DNA of 64,000 nucleotides from Acidisarcina polymorpha (GCF_003330725.1 NZ_CP030840.1:3038001-3102000), one strand, 5' to 3'; counted from the first letter of the stretch, positions 8,800 through 18,084 are shown. Numbers and translations are program-made. Notes: generated by a model from the sequence alone, not told the origin.

Positions 8800-9744
8800 C
8801 TACGAAACCATTCGCAAGATCTGCTTCTTCTGTTTGGCCTTGCTTACAACGGCCGTATAGACGCTGACCGCATCTGAAAACGGGGACTCGTCGAACTCAG
8901 GAGGCATCAAGGCACCTGACTCGAAACCGGGACGCATTGCTTCTAGCATGCCGGCAATCTGCGAATCACTCAGCTTCATAGTGTCAATGCCTATGAGCTT
9001 CTTGAGTTCGTGGTAGAAGTCCGTCAAGTTGAAACTCACACGGCCATCGCCAGCGGCTGTCAACGCAATCTGTCGACCTCCTCTTTTAAGCGACTCAGCA
9101 CATTCTTCGAATAAGGATCCGACGCAGTCGATGGATATATCGACCCCCTTGCCGCCTGTCAGTTCCTTGATCTGAGCGCTCAGGCTGTCGCCCTGTTGAA
9201 TCACAGCCTGGTCTGCTTCCGTTTTCTGATCCGGACGAACGAGGCCAAATACGCGAGCTTTCTTCCAGCGCGCAATCTGAATGACAGCCCGACCGACCGA
9301 GCCCGCCGCACCTGTAACAAAGACTGTTTCTCCCGGAAGCACTTGAGCCGCTTCGAGGCCCATCCAAGCCGCCAAGAAAGGGATACCGATGGCTGCCGCC
9401 TCGCTCATGGAAAGATGCCCGGGTTTCAGTGCCAACGCGTCCATCCGAACGGCAACATATTCTGCATGGGTTCCGTCGCGTACCACCCCGAATCCAGCGC
9501 CACTACCCCATACGTGCTCACCGAGATGCTTTGGGCCCTCGACTACCACGCCCGCAAAATCCCGGCCCGGAATCCGTGGCAAGGTTGCGTGGAAGACTCC
9601 GGCAACGTTCTTGATATCACTGGGATTGATAGCCGAGGCATGGACTTGCACCAGCACCTCATCTGATTTCAATTGAGGCTTCGGTAGATCAATCGATTGA
9701 AGAACGGACGGCTCGCCGTAGCTGTTGAAACGGATGGCTTTCAT
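8800..9744 (-). CDS. Zinc-independent MDR-family NADPH dehydrogenase (quinone-reductase-like)
   Basis: Medium-chain dehydrogenase/reductase of about 314 residues. The GroES-like half contains GRDFAGVVVEG. The Rossmann half contains VTGAAGSVGRAVIQIA near residue 150. The structural zinc cysteines and the catalytic Cys/His pair are absent, as in quinone oxidoreductases and enoyl reductases. The start MKAIRFNSYGEPSVLQ at 9744 is the normal family N-terminus; a GTG at 9756 would add four residues. It reduces a quinone or enone, or dehydrogenates an alcohol, within the catabolic minus-strand group. Confidence 0.85.
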   Translation of the reverse strand: MKAIRFNSYGEPSVLQSIDLPKPQLKSDEVLVQVHASAINPSDIKNVAGVFHATLPRIPGRDFAGVVVEGPKHLGEHVWGSGAGFGVVRDGTHAEYVAVRMDALALKPGHLSMSEAAAIGIPFLAAWMGLEAAQVLPGETVFVTGAAGSVGRAVIQIARWKKARVFGLVRPDQKTEADQAVIQQGDSLSAQIKELTGGKGVDISIDCVGSLFEECAESLKRGGRQIALTAAGDGRVSFNLTDFYHELKKLIGIDTMKLSDSQIAGMLEAMRPGFESGALMPPEFDESPFSDAVSVYTAVVSKAKQKKQILRMVS

Positions 9745-9790
9745 CGTTACTCTCACGACCCTTTCTGGTTGCAGAAGTCAGTTATCCGGG

Positions 9791-11281
9791 CTACTGAGAA
9801 ACAGTTCCGGGTTTCATGGAGATGTGTTTGTACTCGATGAAATCGTCGAGCACGGCCACGCCGCGCATACGACCCTGGCCGCTCTGCTTAAAGCCGCCTT
9901 CTTCGAACTGGTCGTATAGGACTGCCCAATCGTTCACCCAACGGTGCCCGAATCGAGTTCGCGTGCGACGCGCAGAGGGCGATCAACGTCGCGTGACCAG
10001 ACACTTGCGCAGAGCCCAAACTCACTGTCGTTGGCAAGGCCGATCGCTTCCTCTTCCGTGTCGAAGACCTGCATGGTAAGTACAGGACCGAAAACTTCTT
10101 TCTGCACGATTTCCAACGCCGAGGTGGTGACCTCGAGTAAGGTTGGCTTGTAGAACGCACCCTTCGCCAACGCACCATCACGAATCGGGCCGCCGCGCAA
10201 AATCACTTTGGCTCCCGCCGCGATGGCATCCTCGACCATTTTGTCGATGCGTTCGACGTTCGGCTTGTCGATGATAGGGCCCATTTGGCTGGTTGGGTCA
10301 GTGGCCGGCCCGACGATTACGGCGTCAAGCTGTTTGGCAAGCTCGACGCGCACACGGTCTGCGATCTTACGATCGACCAGAACTCTACTGATCGTCATGC
10401 AGAACTGACCGGTGAACACGGTGAGGGCGGTGACCAACGCGGGGATCGCTGCATCGAGGTCTGCATCGGCAAACAGGAGCATGGGTGACTTCCCGCCGAG
10501 TTCCAGACCAAGACGCTTCAGGTCTGCGGAGGCATCGGCGGATATGGCGCGGCCCGTCTTGCTACTGCCGGTGAAGCTGATGACCGGCACGTCCGGCGAG
10601 ATGATGATGGCGTGACTGACATCCTGACCGCCCGTGATGATATTCACGACGCCCTTGGGCAGACCTTCCACTTCAGAAATGACCTGAGCCAGCAACGAGT
10701 TCACCTGCGCGGTCTGCCGCGGCAGCATCATGACCACCGTTGCACCCGCGGCAAGCGCCGGCGCAAGCGAGCGTACGGAAAGAGCCACCGGCGAGTTCCA
10801 TGGGGCGATGATGCCCGCCACACCCGCGGCTTGCCGAATGACCATGTCGAGCGAACCCGGCTGAATCTCGGCGACTCGGCCGTGGTCCGTCAGCGCAAGT
10901 GCCGCATTGAAGCGAAGCGTGTGAGGGACGATGCCGGTTTCAAAGCGTGCGTGTGCCGTAACTTTGCCGACCTCCGCTGAAACGGCCGTAACAATTTCCT
11001 CCGCGTGGCGCTCAAACGCGTCGGCCATGGAGTTCAGCACCCTGGCACGCGCAGAACGATCTGACTTCCACGAGGTCTTTTTGAAAACCTCCTTGGCGAC
11101 CTTGATCGCCTGGTTGGCGGTTTCGACTCCGCCCGAGGAGTAGGTTCCGATAATCTCCATCGTTGCGGGATCGACACTGTCCCGATGATTGCCAGCGTCG
11201 ACCCACTCTCCGTTGATCCAGTGCAGCGCGATCTTCTTTTCGGTCAGTCGGGGACCTTTCTTCGATGGCCGGACCAGTCAT
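9791..11281 (-). CDS. Aldehyde dehydrogenase family protein, frame broken near both ends
   Basis: NAD(P)+-dependent aldehyde dehydrogenase. The central frame (9934-11160, 408 residues) shows the catalytic Asn (APWNSP, residue 122), the general base Glu (LELGGKSP, residue 220) and the nucleophile Cys (FTGQFCMTISRV, residue 254). The expected C-terminus lies in another frame immediately after a premature TGA: WVNDWAVLYDQFEEGGFKQS, then GQGRMRGVAVLDDFIEYKH, to a stop at 9791. The N-terminus (LTEKKIALHWINGEWVDAG) is in frame upstream of ATG 11160 but has no ATG of its own. The likely ATG at 11281 is in another frame across a CCCC run. Two single-base indels would restore a normal enzyme of about 490 residues. 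It would oxidise the aldehyde made by the GMC oxidoreductase. Confidence 0.8.
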
Positions 11282-11331
11282 CAGCGCTGGGCCGCCCCGT
11301 TCATCCTGTTCGCGACGCTTGAGCGGCGAGC

Positions 11332-12399
11332 TTAGAAATAGAATTTTGGCGGATGGATGTTGCCACGTTTGACATAGCCGTTGTGGTGACGCTCCAGCCG
11401 CGTTTTCTCGACCACGTAGAAGGCGTTGTGCTTGGTCATCACGTCCGCACCGTTCAGCCGCTCCGTCCACTTTTTGCCGTTGGATGTGACCTTGTCCAAT
11501 ATCTTCTTGGTGACAAAATTGGCGCAGGCATTGAAGTAGTTTTCTTCGATAGCACGGAAGGCTGCGCGATACTTGCCGGTTCCTAACTGCTTGACGAAGT
11601 ACTCGAAATCGATGGTCTCGAGCGCCTCTCGCGAGTAGTCCACCAGATCGTGCATGTATTCACGGCCTTCGACCACAGCGTCACGTCCACCAATCTTGGA
11701 GACATGGCCGGAGATGACGGTGTCAAAGTCGTACGCAAGCACCTGGTCGAATGCATCGACATAGCCGCTCATATTTTCTGAGGAGTCGCAATCGCGAAAG
11801 GTGATCCAGCCCGGACTGGCGATATCGATGGCTGCAAGGACCTTCGGTTTAGGGACGTAGATGAAGATGTTTCCTTCGCAGTGGTTCTGTCCCTTGTAGG
11901 AAAGCTCGATTTTCACTCCATTGATATCCAACGTCGCGTCTTTCGAGAAAGTCTCGTTCGGCACAGGACGGTTTGGATCGGGAAATCGTTCGAGGAGATC
12001 TCGCGTCTTTTCATGGCCGATCCGCTTCACCTTATCGCCAAAGATGACCGCAGCACCTACATGATCCGCGTGCCAATGACTGTAGATGAAATGAGTAACA
12101 GGTTCATCCGTAGTCTCCTCAATGGCGGCGAGGAGATTTTCTCCTAGGGCGGGCGGCGCGTCCATAACAACTACCCCAGCACCTGTTCGGATGAACATGC
12201 AGTCGTACCAGCCCGATGTGACCCAGTAAAGACCATCCTTGACTTCTTCTACGTGATAGCCTTTTTTGATTCTATCTTGCATAAACAAAGCGCCGTGCGA
12301 TGATTCCGGTGGCGGTGCGAAATCTTCCACCTTGTTGTACCCAACACCCAAATGTCTTAGATCTTCAACCAGCCAAGAAGGCTTAATCTCATTCGCCAT
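11332..12399 (-). CDS. Metallo-beta-lactamase-fold hydrolase
   Basis: Dinuclear-metal hydrolase of about 355 residues. Metal ligands are visible as SHWHADHVGA (HxHxDH), GQNHCEGNIF, AIDIASPG and VISGHVSK. Long N- and C-terminal extensions distinguish it from true beta-lactamases; it resembles lactonase or quorum-lactone-hydrolase-like MBL proteins found in catabolic clusters. The start at 12399 (MANEIKPSW) is supported by AAGGAGA 6-7 bp upstream; an upstream ATG at 12426 lacks that. There is no signal peptide. It lies between the GMC oxidoreductase and aldehyde dehydrogenase genes, so it may open a lactone or ester formed by oxidation. The substrate is inferred only. Confidence 0.82.
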   Translation of the reverse strand: MANEIKPSWLVEDLRHLGVGYNKVEDFAPPPESSHGALFMQDRIKKGYHVEEVKDGLYWVTSGWYDCMFIRTGAGVVVMDAPPALGENLLAAIEETTDEPVTHFIYSHWHADHVGAAVIFGDKVKRIGHEKTRDLLERFPDPNRPVPNETFSKDATLDINGVKIELSYKGQNHCEGNIFIYVPKPKVLAAIDIASPGWITFRDCDSSENMSGYVDAFDQVLAYDFDTVISGHVSKIGGRDAVVEGREYMHDLVDYSREALETIDFEYFVKQLGTGKYRAAFRAIEENYFNACANFVTKKILDKVTSNGKKWTERLNGADVMTKHNAFYVVEKTRLERHHNGYVKRGNIHPPKFYF

Positions 12400-12578
12400 T
12401 TCATTTCTCCTTGTCCTATCCCCCACATGCAGGACGGATTCTGTTTCGCATTATCAGAAGGCCGTACTGCGGCCTAAATGGGTTGAGTTCACTAAGTATG
12501 TGCCGCGAGTCCGGGCGGTGCCTTGGGTTCACTTCACAGATCTTGCCGTTACGACGCTCGCACTTCCTCTTAGCGGTT

Positions 12579-14180
12579 TCATTCCCGCTGTTCGCGGATT
12601 AGCGCACAGGCGCGTTCAGCGATAAAAACCACGGGTGCCATCGTATGACCGCGAATCGTAGATGGCATGGCGGACGCGTCGACGACCCGTAGACCCCCCG
12701 TGCCCATTACCCGCAATTCAGAATCCAGCACGGCGTCGGGGTCATCCTTGTGTCCCATTCGCGCCGTGCCGACTGGGTGAAACATGGAAGCCGCATGGTT
12801 TTCAATTCTGGAAATAATCTCTTGGTCAGTCGCATCCACCGAGAGTTCGCAACTGGCCGTATAAGGTGCGAGAGAGGAAGACTTCGCCAAGCTCAACGCA
12901 CGGCGGACGCCGCCAATCAGTGCTGGAAGGTCATGAGGATTACTCAGGTAGGCGGGGTCGACCAGGGGCAAATCGTGTGGATCATTGGACGCTAGCCGGA
13001 CATACCCGCGACTTCTTGGATCCACATGGGACACGAGGAATTCGAATCCGCTCACGTCCTTGCCGGCTCTCAGGCTCTCGGGAGGGTTGACGTGAAAGAG
13101 AAGCTCAATATCCGCAAGCGGCATGGCCTTGTTGGAGCGCACAAAGGCTATGCAGGGATTGGGATTGTCGGCAAGCGGTCCATACCCCGTGTGCCGCCAA
13201 GACTCGCACTGTTTTGGATCGCCGGCGTCGGGATAAACCGGCGCGATTCCGCCGGGCTTGAAGGCAGCCCATCCAAACTTAGTAGCAAGGTGATCGATTA
13301 GATTCGCCCCGACCCCTGGAGAATCTACGATGGGTACGATACCGTGGCTGCGGAGATGCTCACCTGGCCCAATCCCTGATGTCATGAGGATGCGGGGTGA
13401 AAGGAAAGCACCGGCGCAAAGGATAACCTCTGCGGAAGCTCCGACCGACTCAGTGACGCCGTCGCGTTCAAACACCACGCCTGTTGCGCGCTTGTCTTGC
13501 ATGGTGACATGCGTCACTGTTGCAGAAGTAATAAGTTTAAGATTCGAGCGCACGCGCGCAGGTGCAAGATAAGCTTCGGCGCTATTCCGACGCCGCCCCC
13601 GAGGGAAGATAGTCTCCCAGCGATCGAAGCCCTCCAAATGGACGCCGTTGTGATCCTCGGTCTGACCGATGCCCGTTTCGAGACACGCCTGCCGGAAGGC
13701 CTCCGTCATCCCGCTGACAAGAGGTGTGTCCTCGAAGACCATCGGGCCGTGACGGCCACGACCGCCCGACTCTGGCCGCCCGCTCGTTTCGATGGAGATG
13801 TATGTCGCGCTCGCGGTTGCCCAGTCCCAACCCGTTGCGCCTGCTGCGGCCCACCGGTCATAATCTGCAGCGATTCCGCGCGACCAGGAGCCCACATTGA
13901 TTGCTGCCGATCCTCCGATTACTCGACCGCGCGGCTGATCCACCCTTTGGCCTTGCAGGTTTCTCTGCGGGGTGGTCTTGAAGCCCCAATTCGTATCTTT
14001 CGCCCACATCGCGTGAGCCCCTGTAGCGAAGTACGATTCCTCGTAGTCGTTGTCACGTCCAGCTTCGATGAGTACGACCCCCACGCGGGGATCTTCGCTG
14101 AGCCGTGCCGCGACAACGCAGCCGGCCAGCCCTCCGCCAACAACAACATAATTAAAGGTCTCACCGCTAATATGGGTCAT
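12579..14180 (-). CDS. GMC family FAD oxidoreductase (choline-dehydrogenase-like)
   Basis: Glucose-methanol-choline oxidoreductase of 533 residues that oxidises a primary alcohol to an aldehyde with FAD. The dinucleotide fold VVVGGGLAGCVVAARL is at residues 12-27. GRVIGGSAAINVGSW is the GMC signature 1 region. The active-site pair is in NHAASMFHPVGTARMG and IRGHTMAPVVFIAERA near the C-terminus. Length is normal and no signal peptide is seen. It is the first gene of the minus-strand set that continues with the MBL hydrolase, aldehyde dehydrogenase, MDR reductase and SnoaL-like protein. That order supports an alcohol-to-acid route. Confidence 0.88.
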   Translation of the reverse strand: MTHISGETFNYVVVGGGLAGCVVAARLSEDPRVGVVLIEAGRDNDYEESYFATGAHAMWAKDTNWGFKTTPQRNLQGQRVDQPRGRVIGGSAAINVGSWSRGIAADYDRWAAAGATGWDWATASATYISIETSGRPESGGRGRHGPMVFEDTPLVSGMTEAFRQACLETGIGQTEDHNGVHLEGFDRWETIFPRGRRRNSAEAYLAPARVRSNLKLITSATVTHVTMQDKRATGVVFERDGVTESVGASAEVILCAGAFLSPRILMTSGIGPGEHLRSHGIVPIVDSPGVGANLIDHLATKFGWAAFKPGGIAPVYPDAGDPKQCESWRHTGYGPLADNPNPCIAFVRSNKAMPLADIELLFHVNPPESLRAGKDVSGFEFLVSHVDPRSRGYVRLASNDPHDLPLVDPAYLSNPHDLPALIGGVRRALSLAKSSSLAPYTASCELSVDATDQEIISRIENHAASMFHPVGTARMGHKDDPDAVLDSELRVMGTGGLRVVDASAMPSTIRGHTMAPVVFIAERACALIREQRE

Positions 14181-14671
14181 GGTCGCACATCAATTCGTGT
14201 CTTCGACATATGTTTCTCTCGGGCGGGTGAATTTTGCTAAATCATTTGCTGTAATGAGTCCGGATGCCGAACTGGCACGATGTTCGTCGGAAGTCGAATC
14301 CGTTACTGAGCAATGCGGCACAGTTTCATCGGCAAACTGCACTATGGCCGTACGCCATCTATGACAACGCCGTCCTCGACCCATAACCGACCCACACATC
14401 AGTAGTGCTCTGGACCGCCTTCATGCCCTCGCCCGCCGCGAGTTTCCAAGACTTCTAGCCCACTTCGCATTTGAGGTCGTGAAGGTCTCCTGCAAAAATT
14501 TGGGGAGCCGTTGCCGGCTCCCCATTGGGTCTACGCTGCAATTTTCCTTCTTGCAGGGCGTCGCCTTCTTCGCGGTAGTCTTCGGCCCCTTAATGACTGT
14601 GGATCTTTAATCCAGTTCCAACGCTAAGGTTGGGCAGCATATGAGACTCTAACCTAGCCGTTGAAGATTCA
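14181..14671. other. Intergenic region with a coding remnant
   Basis: There is no intact gene. On the minus strand a short open stretch (about 14611 down to a TAG at 14531) encodes WIKDPQSLRGRRLP followed by an Arg/Ala-rich tail. It is followed at once by a strong hairpin, listed separately. This looks like the 3' end of a lost gene with its terminator, similar in style to the parB 3' end at 18085. I cannot name it. Confidence 0.35.
14502..14523 (-). terminator. Rho-independent terminator candidate
   Basis: A 9-bp perfect stem, GGGGAGCCG / CGGCTCCCC, with a TTGC loop. Read on the minus strand it is followed by AAATTTTTG, giving the usual U-tract. It lies just downstream of the minus-strand coding remnant ending at 14531. 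Confidence 0.6.
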
Positions 14672-14965
14672 ATGCTCTGGGAGGGTCTGGCCGAGGGTCC
14701 AGCCGTAAACAAAGCGGCTCGCACGGCTCCCTATCAGCGCACGGTTGCGATCTTTGCCGAAGCCCAACGGGACGGCACACTGAATGACGATCTTCACCCG
14801 GCAAAGCTGGTCTTTCTACTGATTGGACTGGCTGCATGGTGGGTTGCCGTACCTTAGTTGCCGCGCATGGTCACAGGCTCGGATGGCAGTGCTCCAACCG
14901 TACCAAGCCTACGCCGGGCCTCTGTTGTGAACGTCGCCCAGCATCTGGCCTCCGCACAAGCGTAA
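14672..14965 (+). pseudogene. TetR regulator C-terminal fragment with internal stop
   Basis: Encodes a TetR ligand-domain tail: VAIFAEAQRDGTLNDDLHPA, KLVFLLIGLAAWWVAVP, then a TAG at 14855-14857, then in the same frame LPRMVTGSDG to QHLASAQA and a TAA. Homologues have Gln or similar at the stop, so TAG reads as a CAG-to-TAG change. The DNA-binding domain is missing. It lies upstream of the SDR gene at 15175, which it may once have regulated. Confidence 0.65.
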
Positions 14966-15174
14966 GGAGCCGCCGCCTGATACTGGAGGGAAGTCATTTG
15001 CAGTTACCGCCCTTAAACTGAAGATGAGAGAAGTGTCGGCGACTCCGATCACACTTACTGGCAGCATAGTTTCCATGGGCCAGCTTTTTCAAAGCTGAGC
15101 ACAATTGGTCACATTCAAAACGAAGGGCTCGTTACCATCGGATTGCAGCCGTATGCAACTCACAGGAGCCGAGG

Positions 15175-15954
15175 ATGTCCGAAACAAAAGTGGTGAATAC
15201 ACCTCAGAAGATTGCCATCGTAACCGGCGGAAGCCGAGGACTCGGGCGTAATACAGTGTTGAACCTGGCTCGGCGCGGCGTACATTCAATCTTTACCTAC
15301 AACTCCAATCGTGCAGAAGCCGAAAGCCTTATTCACGAGGTGAGCGAAGCCGGAACAAAGGCCATTGCATTGCAGCTCGACGCCGGGAAGATCACCACCT
15401 TTGACCCGTTCGTGCAAAGCGTCTCAGCAGCCCTGAGGGAGATGGGAGCCGAGCGCTTCGATTATCTCGTCAATAACGCTGGCACTTCGCATCACGCGCC
15501 ATTCGACAAGGTGACTGAAGAAGACCTTGATAGCCTGTACAACGTTCACTTCAAGGGGGTGTTCTTTCTCACGCAGAAGCTGTTGCCGCTGATGAACGAC
15601 GGCGGAAGAATCGTCATGATCTCTTCCGGACTGACCCGATTCGCGTTTCCAGGAAGTGCTGCCTATGCCTCGATGAAAGGCGCTGTCGAGGTGCTCACAA
15701 GATACCTCGCAAAAGAACTCGGTCCACGCGGCATTGCGGTAAACACCGTGGCTCCCGGCGCTATCGCGACGGATTTCAGCGGTGGCATGGTGCGTGACAA
15801 CCCCGCGGTCAACAAGCAGATCGCCGGGCTGACGGCATTGGGACGTGTCGGGCATCCCGACGACATCGGGCCCATGATCGCTTCGCTTCTTTCCGAGGAG
15901 AATCGCTGGGTGAACGCTCAGCGCATCGAGGTATCGGGTGGAACGCTGATTTAG
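15175..15954 (+). CDS. SDR family NAD(P)-dependent oxidoreductase
   Basis: Classical short-chain dehydrogenase/reductase of 259 residues. The cofactor motif TGGSRGLGRNTVLNLARRG is at residues 18-36. NNAGTSHHAPF, the catalytic Ser in MISSGLTRF and YASMKGA (Tyr-xxx-Lys) are all present. The C-terminal VNAQRIEVSGG is typical of the 3-oxoacyl-ACP-reductase-like branch. The start has GGAG followed by CCGAGG just upstream. The residue after the Gly-rich loop (FTYNSN) suggests NADPH preference. It stands alone behind a dead TetR gene; the substrate is unknown. Confidence 0.88.
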   Translation: MSETKVVNTPQKIAIVTGGSRGLGRNTVLNLARRGVHSIFTYNSNRAEAESLIHEVSEAGTKAIALQLDAGKITTFDPFVQSVSAALREMGAERFDYLVNNAGTSHHAPFDKVTEEDLDSLYNVHFKGVFFLTQKLLPLMNDGGRIVMISSGLTRFAFPGSAAYASMKGAVEVLTRYLAKELGPRGIAVNTVAPGAIATDFSGGMVRDNPAVNKQIAGLTALGRVGHPDDIGPMIASLLSEENRWVNAQRIEVSGGTLI

Positions 15955-16162
15955 CAAATCGCTAGGACCTTTGCTCGTCTCTGCCACCAGGCTGAAGGGA
16001 GCTGCGGCAGATTTAGTTTCCCCTTGACCACATGTCCCTCGAAAAACGTAGTGTTAACTTGGTTGCAAGCAACGGCTACAGAATGTGGTCAACGACCACA
16101 TCGGGCTGAAACCGGAGCCTCGTTTCCATCTCGCTCCTCCCGGAACTACTTACTGGTCCGGG

Positions 16163-16780
16163 TTATGCGTGAGCTGCTGCGACGAGCACAGCTTCAAAGG
16201 GAGCAAGAAACTCCTCACGTGATTGCTGACCCATATCAACGACTTTGCTGCCGCCAGCCGCAACAAACGTCACATCATCGATCCCGATGACCTTGAGGAT
16301 CAGCCGCAAATACATGGTCACGATATCGCGATCGCGGATCGGCGAACCTTCCGCGTATACACCGCCCGAAGCCAGCAGGACAGTACACTTCTTACCCTGC
16401 ACCAGACCTTCGCCGGTGGCACCGAGAGTGCGGCCTTTGCGGACGATATGGTCAACGTAGGATTTCAAATTTGCCGGAATGTTGTAGTTGTACACCGGCG
16501 TGCTGATTGCGATGTAGTCCGCCGCGAGCAGTTCGTCGACGAGTTCATTCGAAACCGTCAGCACTTCTTTCATCTCAAGCGTGTGCGCTTCAATGGGGGT
16601 CAGACTCGCGCTAAGCCAGGGCAGGTTCACATAAGGCACATTCATCTTGGCGAGATCACGTTCGACGACCTCTCCTTCGGGATGTGCGGTCTTCCAATCT
16701 GCAACGAACCTCGCGGCTAGATTCCGGGAGATGGAGTATTCCCCACGTGGGCTTGCTTGGACGATCAGGAGCTTCAGCAT
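16163..16780 (-). CDS. azoR: FMN-dependent NADH-azoreductase
   Basis: Flavodoxin-like NAD(P)H:quinone/azo oxidoreductase of 205 residues that performs two-electron reduction of quinones and azo compounds. LLIVQASPRGEYSISRNLA binds the FMN phosphate near the N-terminus. STPVYNYNIPANLKSYVDH is the conserved FMN-binding segment, and LLASGGVYAEGSP follows. Length is normal. It is followed upstream by the DoxX-like gene on the same strand, and both are divergent from an HxlR-type regulator at 17449. That is the usual quinone-sensing layout. The symbol is given by family resemblance. Confidence 0.85.
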   Translation of the reverse strand: MLKLLIVQASPRGEYSISRNLAARFVADWKTAHPEGEVVERDLAKMNVPYVNLPWLSASLTPIEAHTLEMKEVLTVSNELVDELLAADYIAISTPVYNYNIPANLKSYVDHIVRKGRTLGATGEGLVQGKKCTVLLASGGVYAEGSPIRDRDIVTMYLRLILKVIGIDDVTFVAAGGSKVVDMGQQSREEFLAPFEAVLVAAAHA

Positions 16781-16893
16781 GTTTTCTGTCCTTTCGGCTG
16801 TCTTGCTGAGAGCGAAACTAGCTCTCTGTCGCGTTCGTGTTTTACGTGCCGCTGCCTTTTCTGCCGCGGATTAGAGTTCTGCCACGATTGCGT

Positions 16894-17367
16894 TTACGCG
16901 CGCACATTGCCCTGCTCAAACGGCAGAGGTGTCGCAGCCGTCTTATGCCACAAGAGGTAGGCAATTATGAGGACGATGAAAAATGAGAGTGGGAACAAGG
17001 CGTAGACGCGGTCACCTGTGATGACGTGCGCTGCCGTCGCACCTAGAAACTCGATGGAGAAGCCCGCGTAGGCCCATTCCTTCATCCGGGGCAGCCTGCC
17101 CGTCAGGATCGCAATGCCCCCGAAAATTTTGAATACGCCCAAAATCTTCATCAGGTACACCGGAAAGCCGAGCGCGAGCATGATCTTCACGATGCTTGCC
17201 GGACCATTGGTGAAGGCTTCAGCGAAGGCTCCCAGAGTGCCGGGAATGAACATCAGCAGCGTTAAAGTCCAGTAGATGATCTTGTTCCGCCGCAGCGCCT
17301 TGGCAGCGGAGTTCCGCGTCAGGGCTTGCGTTGGTTGGTGTATGGCGGTGCTAGCTGTCGTCTGCAT
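16894..17367 (-). CDS. DoxX-like integral membrane protein
   Basis: Membrane protein of 157 residues with about four transmembrane segments (WTLTLLMFIPGTLGAFAEAF, a KIMLALGFPVYLMKILGVF segment, then YAGFSIEFLGATAAHVI and LSFFIVLIIAYLL). The pattern PVYLMKILGVFKIFGGIAIL is DoxX-like. DoxX-family proteins are often linked to quinone or thiol redox stress. It shares direction with azoR 113 bp downstream and is probably co-transcribed from the promoter facing the HxlR gene. Confidence 0.8.
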   Translation of the reverse strand: MQTTASTAIHQPTQALTRNSAAKALRRNKIIYWTLTLLMFIPGTLGAFAEAFTNGPASIVKIMLALGFPVYLMKILGVFKIFGGIAILTGRLPRMKEWAYAGFSIEFLGATAAHVITGDRVYALFPLSFFIVLIIAYLLWHKTAATPLPFEQGNVRA

Positions 17368-17416
17368 TTGCGTTTCCTCTCATGTGCTCGCGGAATTTCT
17401 TATGAGCGTTCGCGAG

Positions 17417-17435
17417 TACGAACAACCTGTTCGTA
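17417..17435. promoter_or_regulatory. Candidate HxlR operator
   Basis: A perfect inverted repeat, TACGAAC-AACCT-GTTCGTA, lies in the 81-bp space between the divergent DoxX/azoR pair and the HxlR gene, 14 bp before the regulator's start. An overlapping GTTCG/CGAAC pair begins at 17408. Position and symmetry fit the site of a dimeric winged-helix repressor. Confidence 0.55.
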
Positions 17436-17448
17436 GGGCTATTATGGA

Positions 17449-17859
17449 GTGCATGCAAAATCCTCACAAGAAGGCACTTTCTTGAGCGAAACGAACAAAT
17501 TTGTTCCTACGGAAGCGCTTGGTCCCGCAGACTGCAAAGGACTTGCCGAAGTCCTGATGAGCGTCGGCGACAAGTGGACCATCCTGGTCGTGGGCGCGCT
17601 TTCCAAAGGGCAGTTGCGCTACAACGAAATCCAGCGGCGCGTGAGCGGTATCTCCCAACGAATGCTGACGCTGACCCTGAAGCGGTTGGAAGCGGACGGG
17701 ATCGTAACCCGCACTCTCTTCCCGAGTGTCCCACCGCGCGTGGACTATGAGCTGACGGAATTGGGAATGACGCTCCGGGGTGCGCTCGTTCCACTTCATC
17801 GCTGGGCGGCAGGAAATAGGCAGGCCATCCTTCAGAACCGTGCTAAAGCCGGTTCATGA
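17449..17859 (+). CDS. HxlR family winged-helix regulator
   Basis: DUF24/HxlR-type regulator of 136 residues. VLMSVGDKWTILVVGAL opens the domain, [19 protein letters not shown] is the helix-turn-helix, and VDYELTELGMTLRGAL is the wing and final helix. Cys24 (PADCKGLAEVL) is at the position of the conserved redox-sensing cysteine used by YodB/QorR-like members. The GTG at 17449 is assumed as start; a TTG at 17482 (SETNKFVPTE) is an alternative. Divergence from the DoxX/azoR genes suggests repression relieved by quinones or electrophiles. Confidence 0.85.
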   Translation: MHAKSSQEGTFLSETNKFVPTEALGPADCKGLAEVLMSVGDKWTILVVGALSKGQLRYNEIQRRVSGISQRMLTLTLKRLEADGIVTRTLFPSVPPRVDYELTELGMTLRGALVPLHRWAAGNRQAILQNRAKAGS

Positions 17860-17994
17860 CACTTTCTCTAGTCTTTGCAAGTCCAGAGAAACTTGTTTCT
17901 TGTCACTAAGCGGCGTAGACGCAGCAAAGGGGGAGGTGCAGGAGGGGGAAAGTCTCCTGCCGCGCAGCCGCGGGCGGCACAAGCGGATGAGAGT

Positions 17995-18025
17995 GCAGGG
18001 AGAAACCAGCAAGGTTTCTCCCTGC
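17995..18025 (+). terminator. Strong hairpin, terminator candidate
   Basis: A 13-bp perfect stem, GCAGGGAGAAACC / GGTTTCTCCCTGC, with a 5-nt loop, followed on the + strand by GCGATTTTTG. It lies 135 bp after the HxlR stop and could end that transcript. The short delay before the T-run makes this less than certain. Confidence 0.45.
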
Positions 18026-18040
18026 GCGATTTTTGTGCGA

Positions 18041-18071
18041 AAAGACGAGGGACGGTGCAGCACCGCCCCTC
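18041..18071 (-). terminator. parB terminator candidate
   Basis: A hairpin with arms GAGGGACGGTG and CACCGCCCCTC (one mismatch, 3-nt loop, 18047-18071). On the minus strand it is followed by GTCTTTTCG. It begins 14 bp after the parB stop codon. Confidence 0.55.
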
Positions 18072-18084
18072 GGTCGATGGAAAA

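Noticed and set aside
17995-18071. Strong hairpins considered as a riboswitch or small RNA
   Set aside because: Position after gene ends, simple stems and T-runs fit terminators better. No conserved aptamer was recognised.
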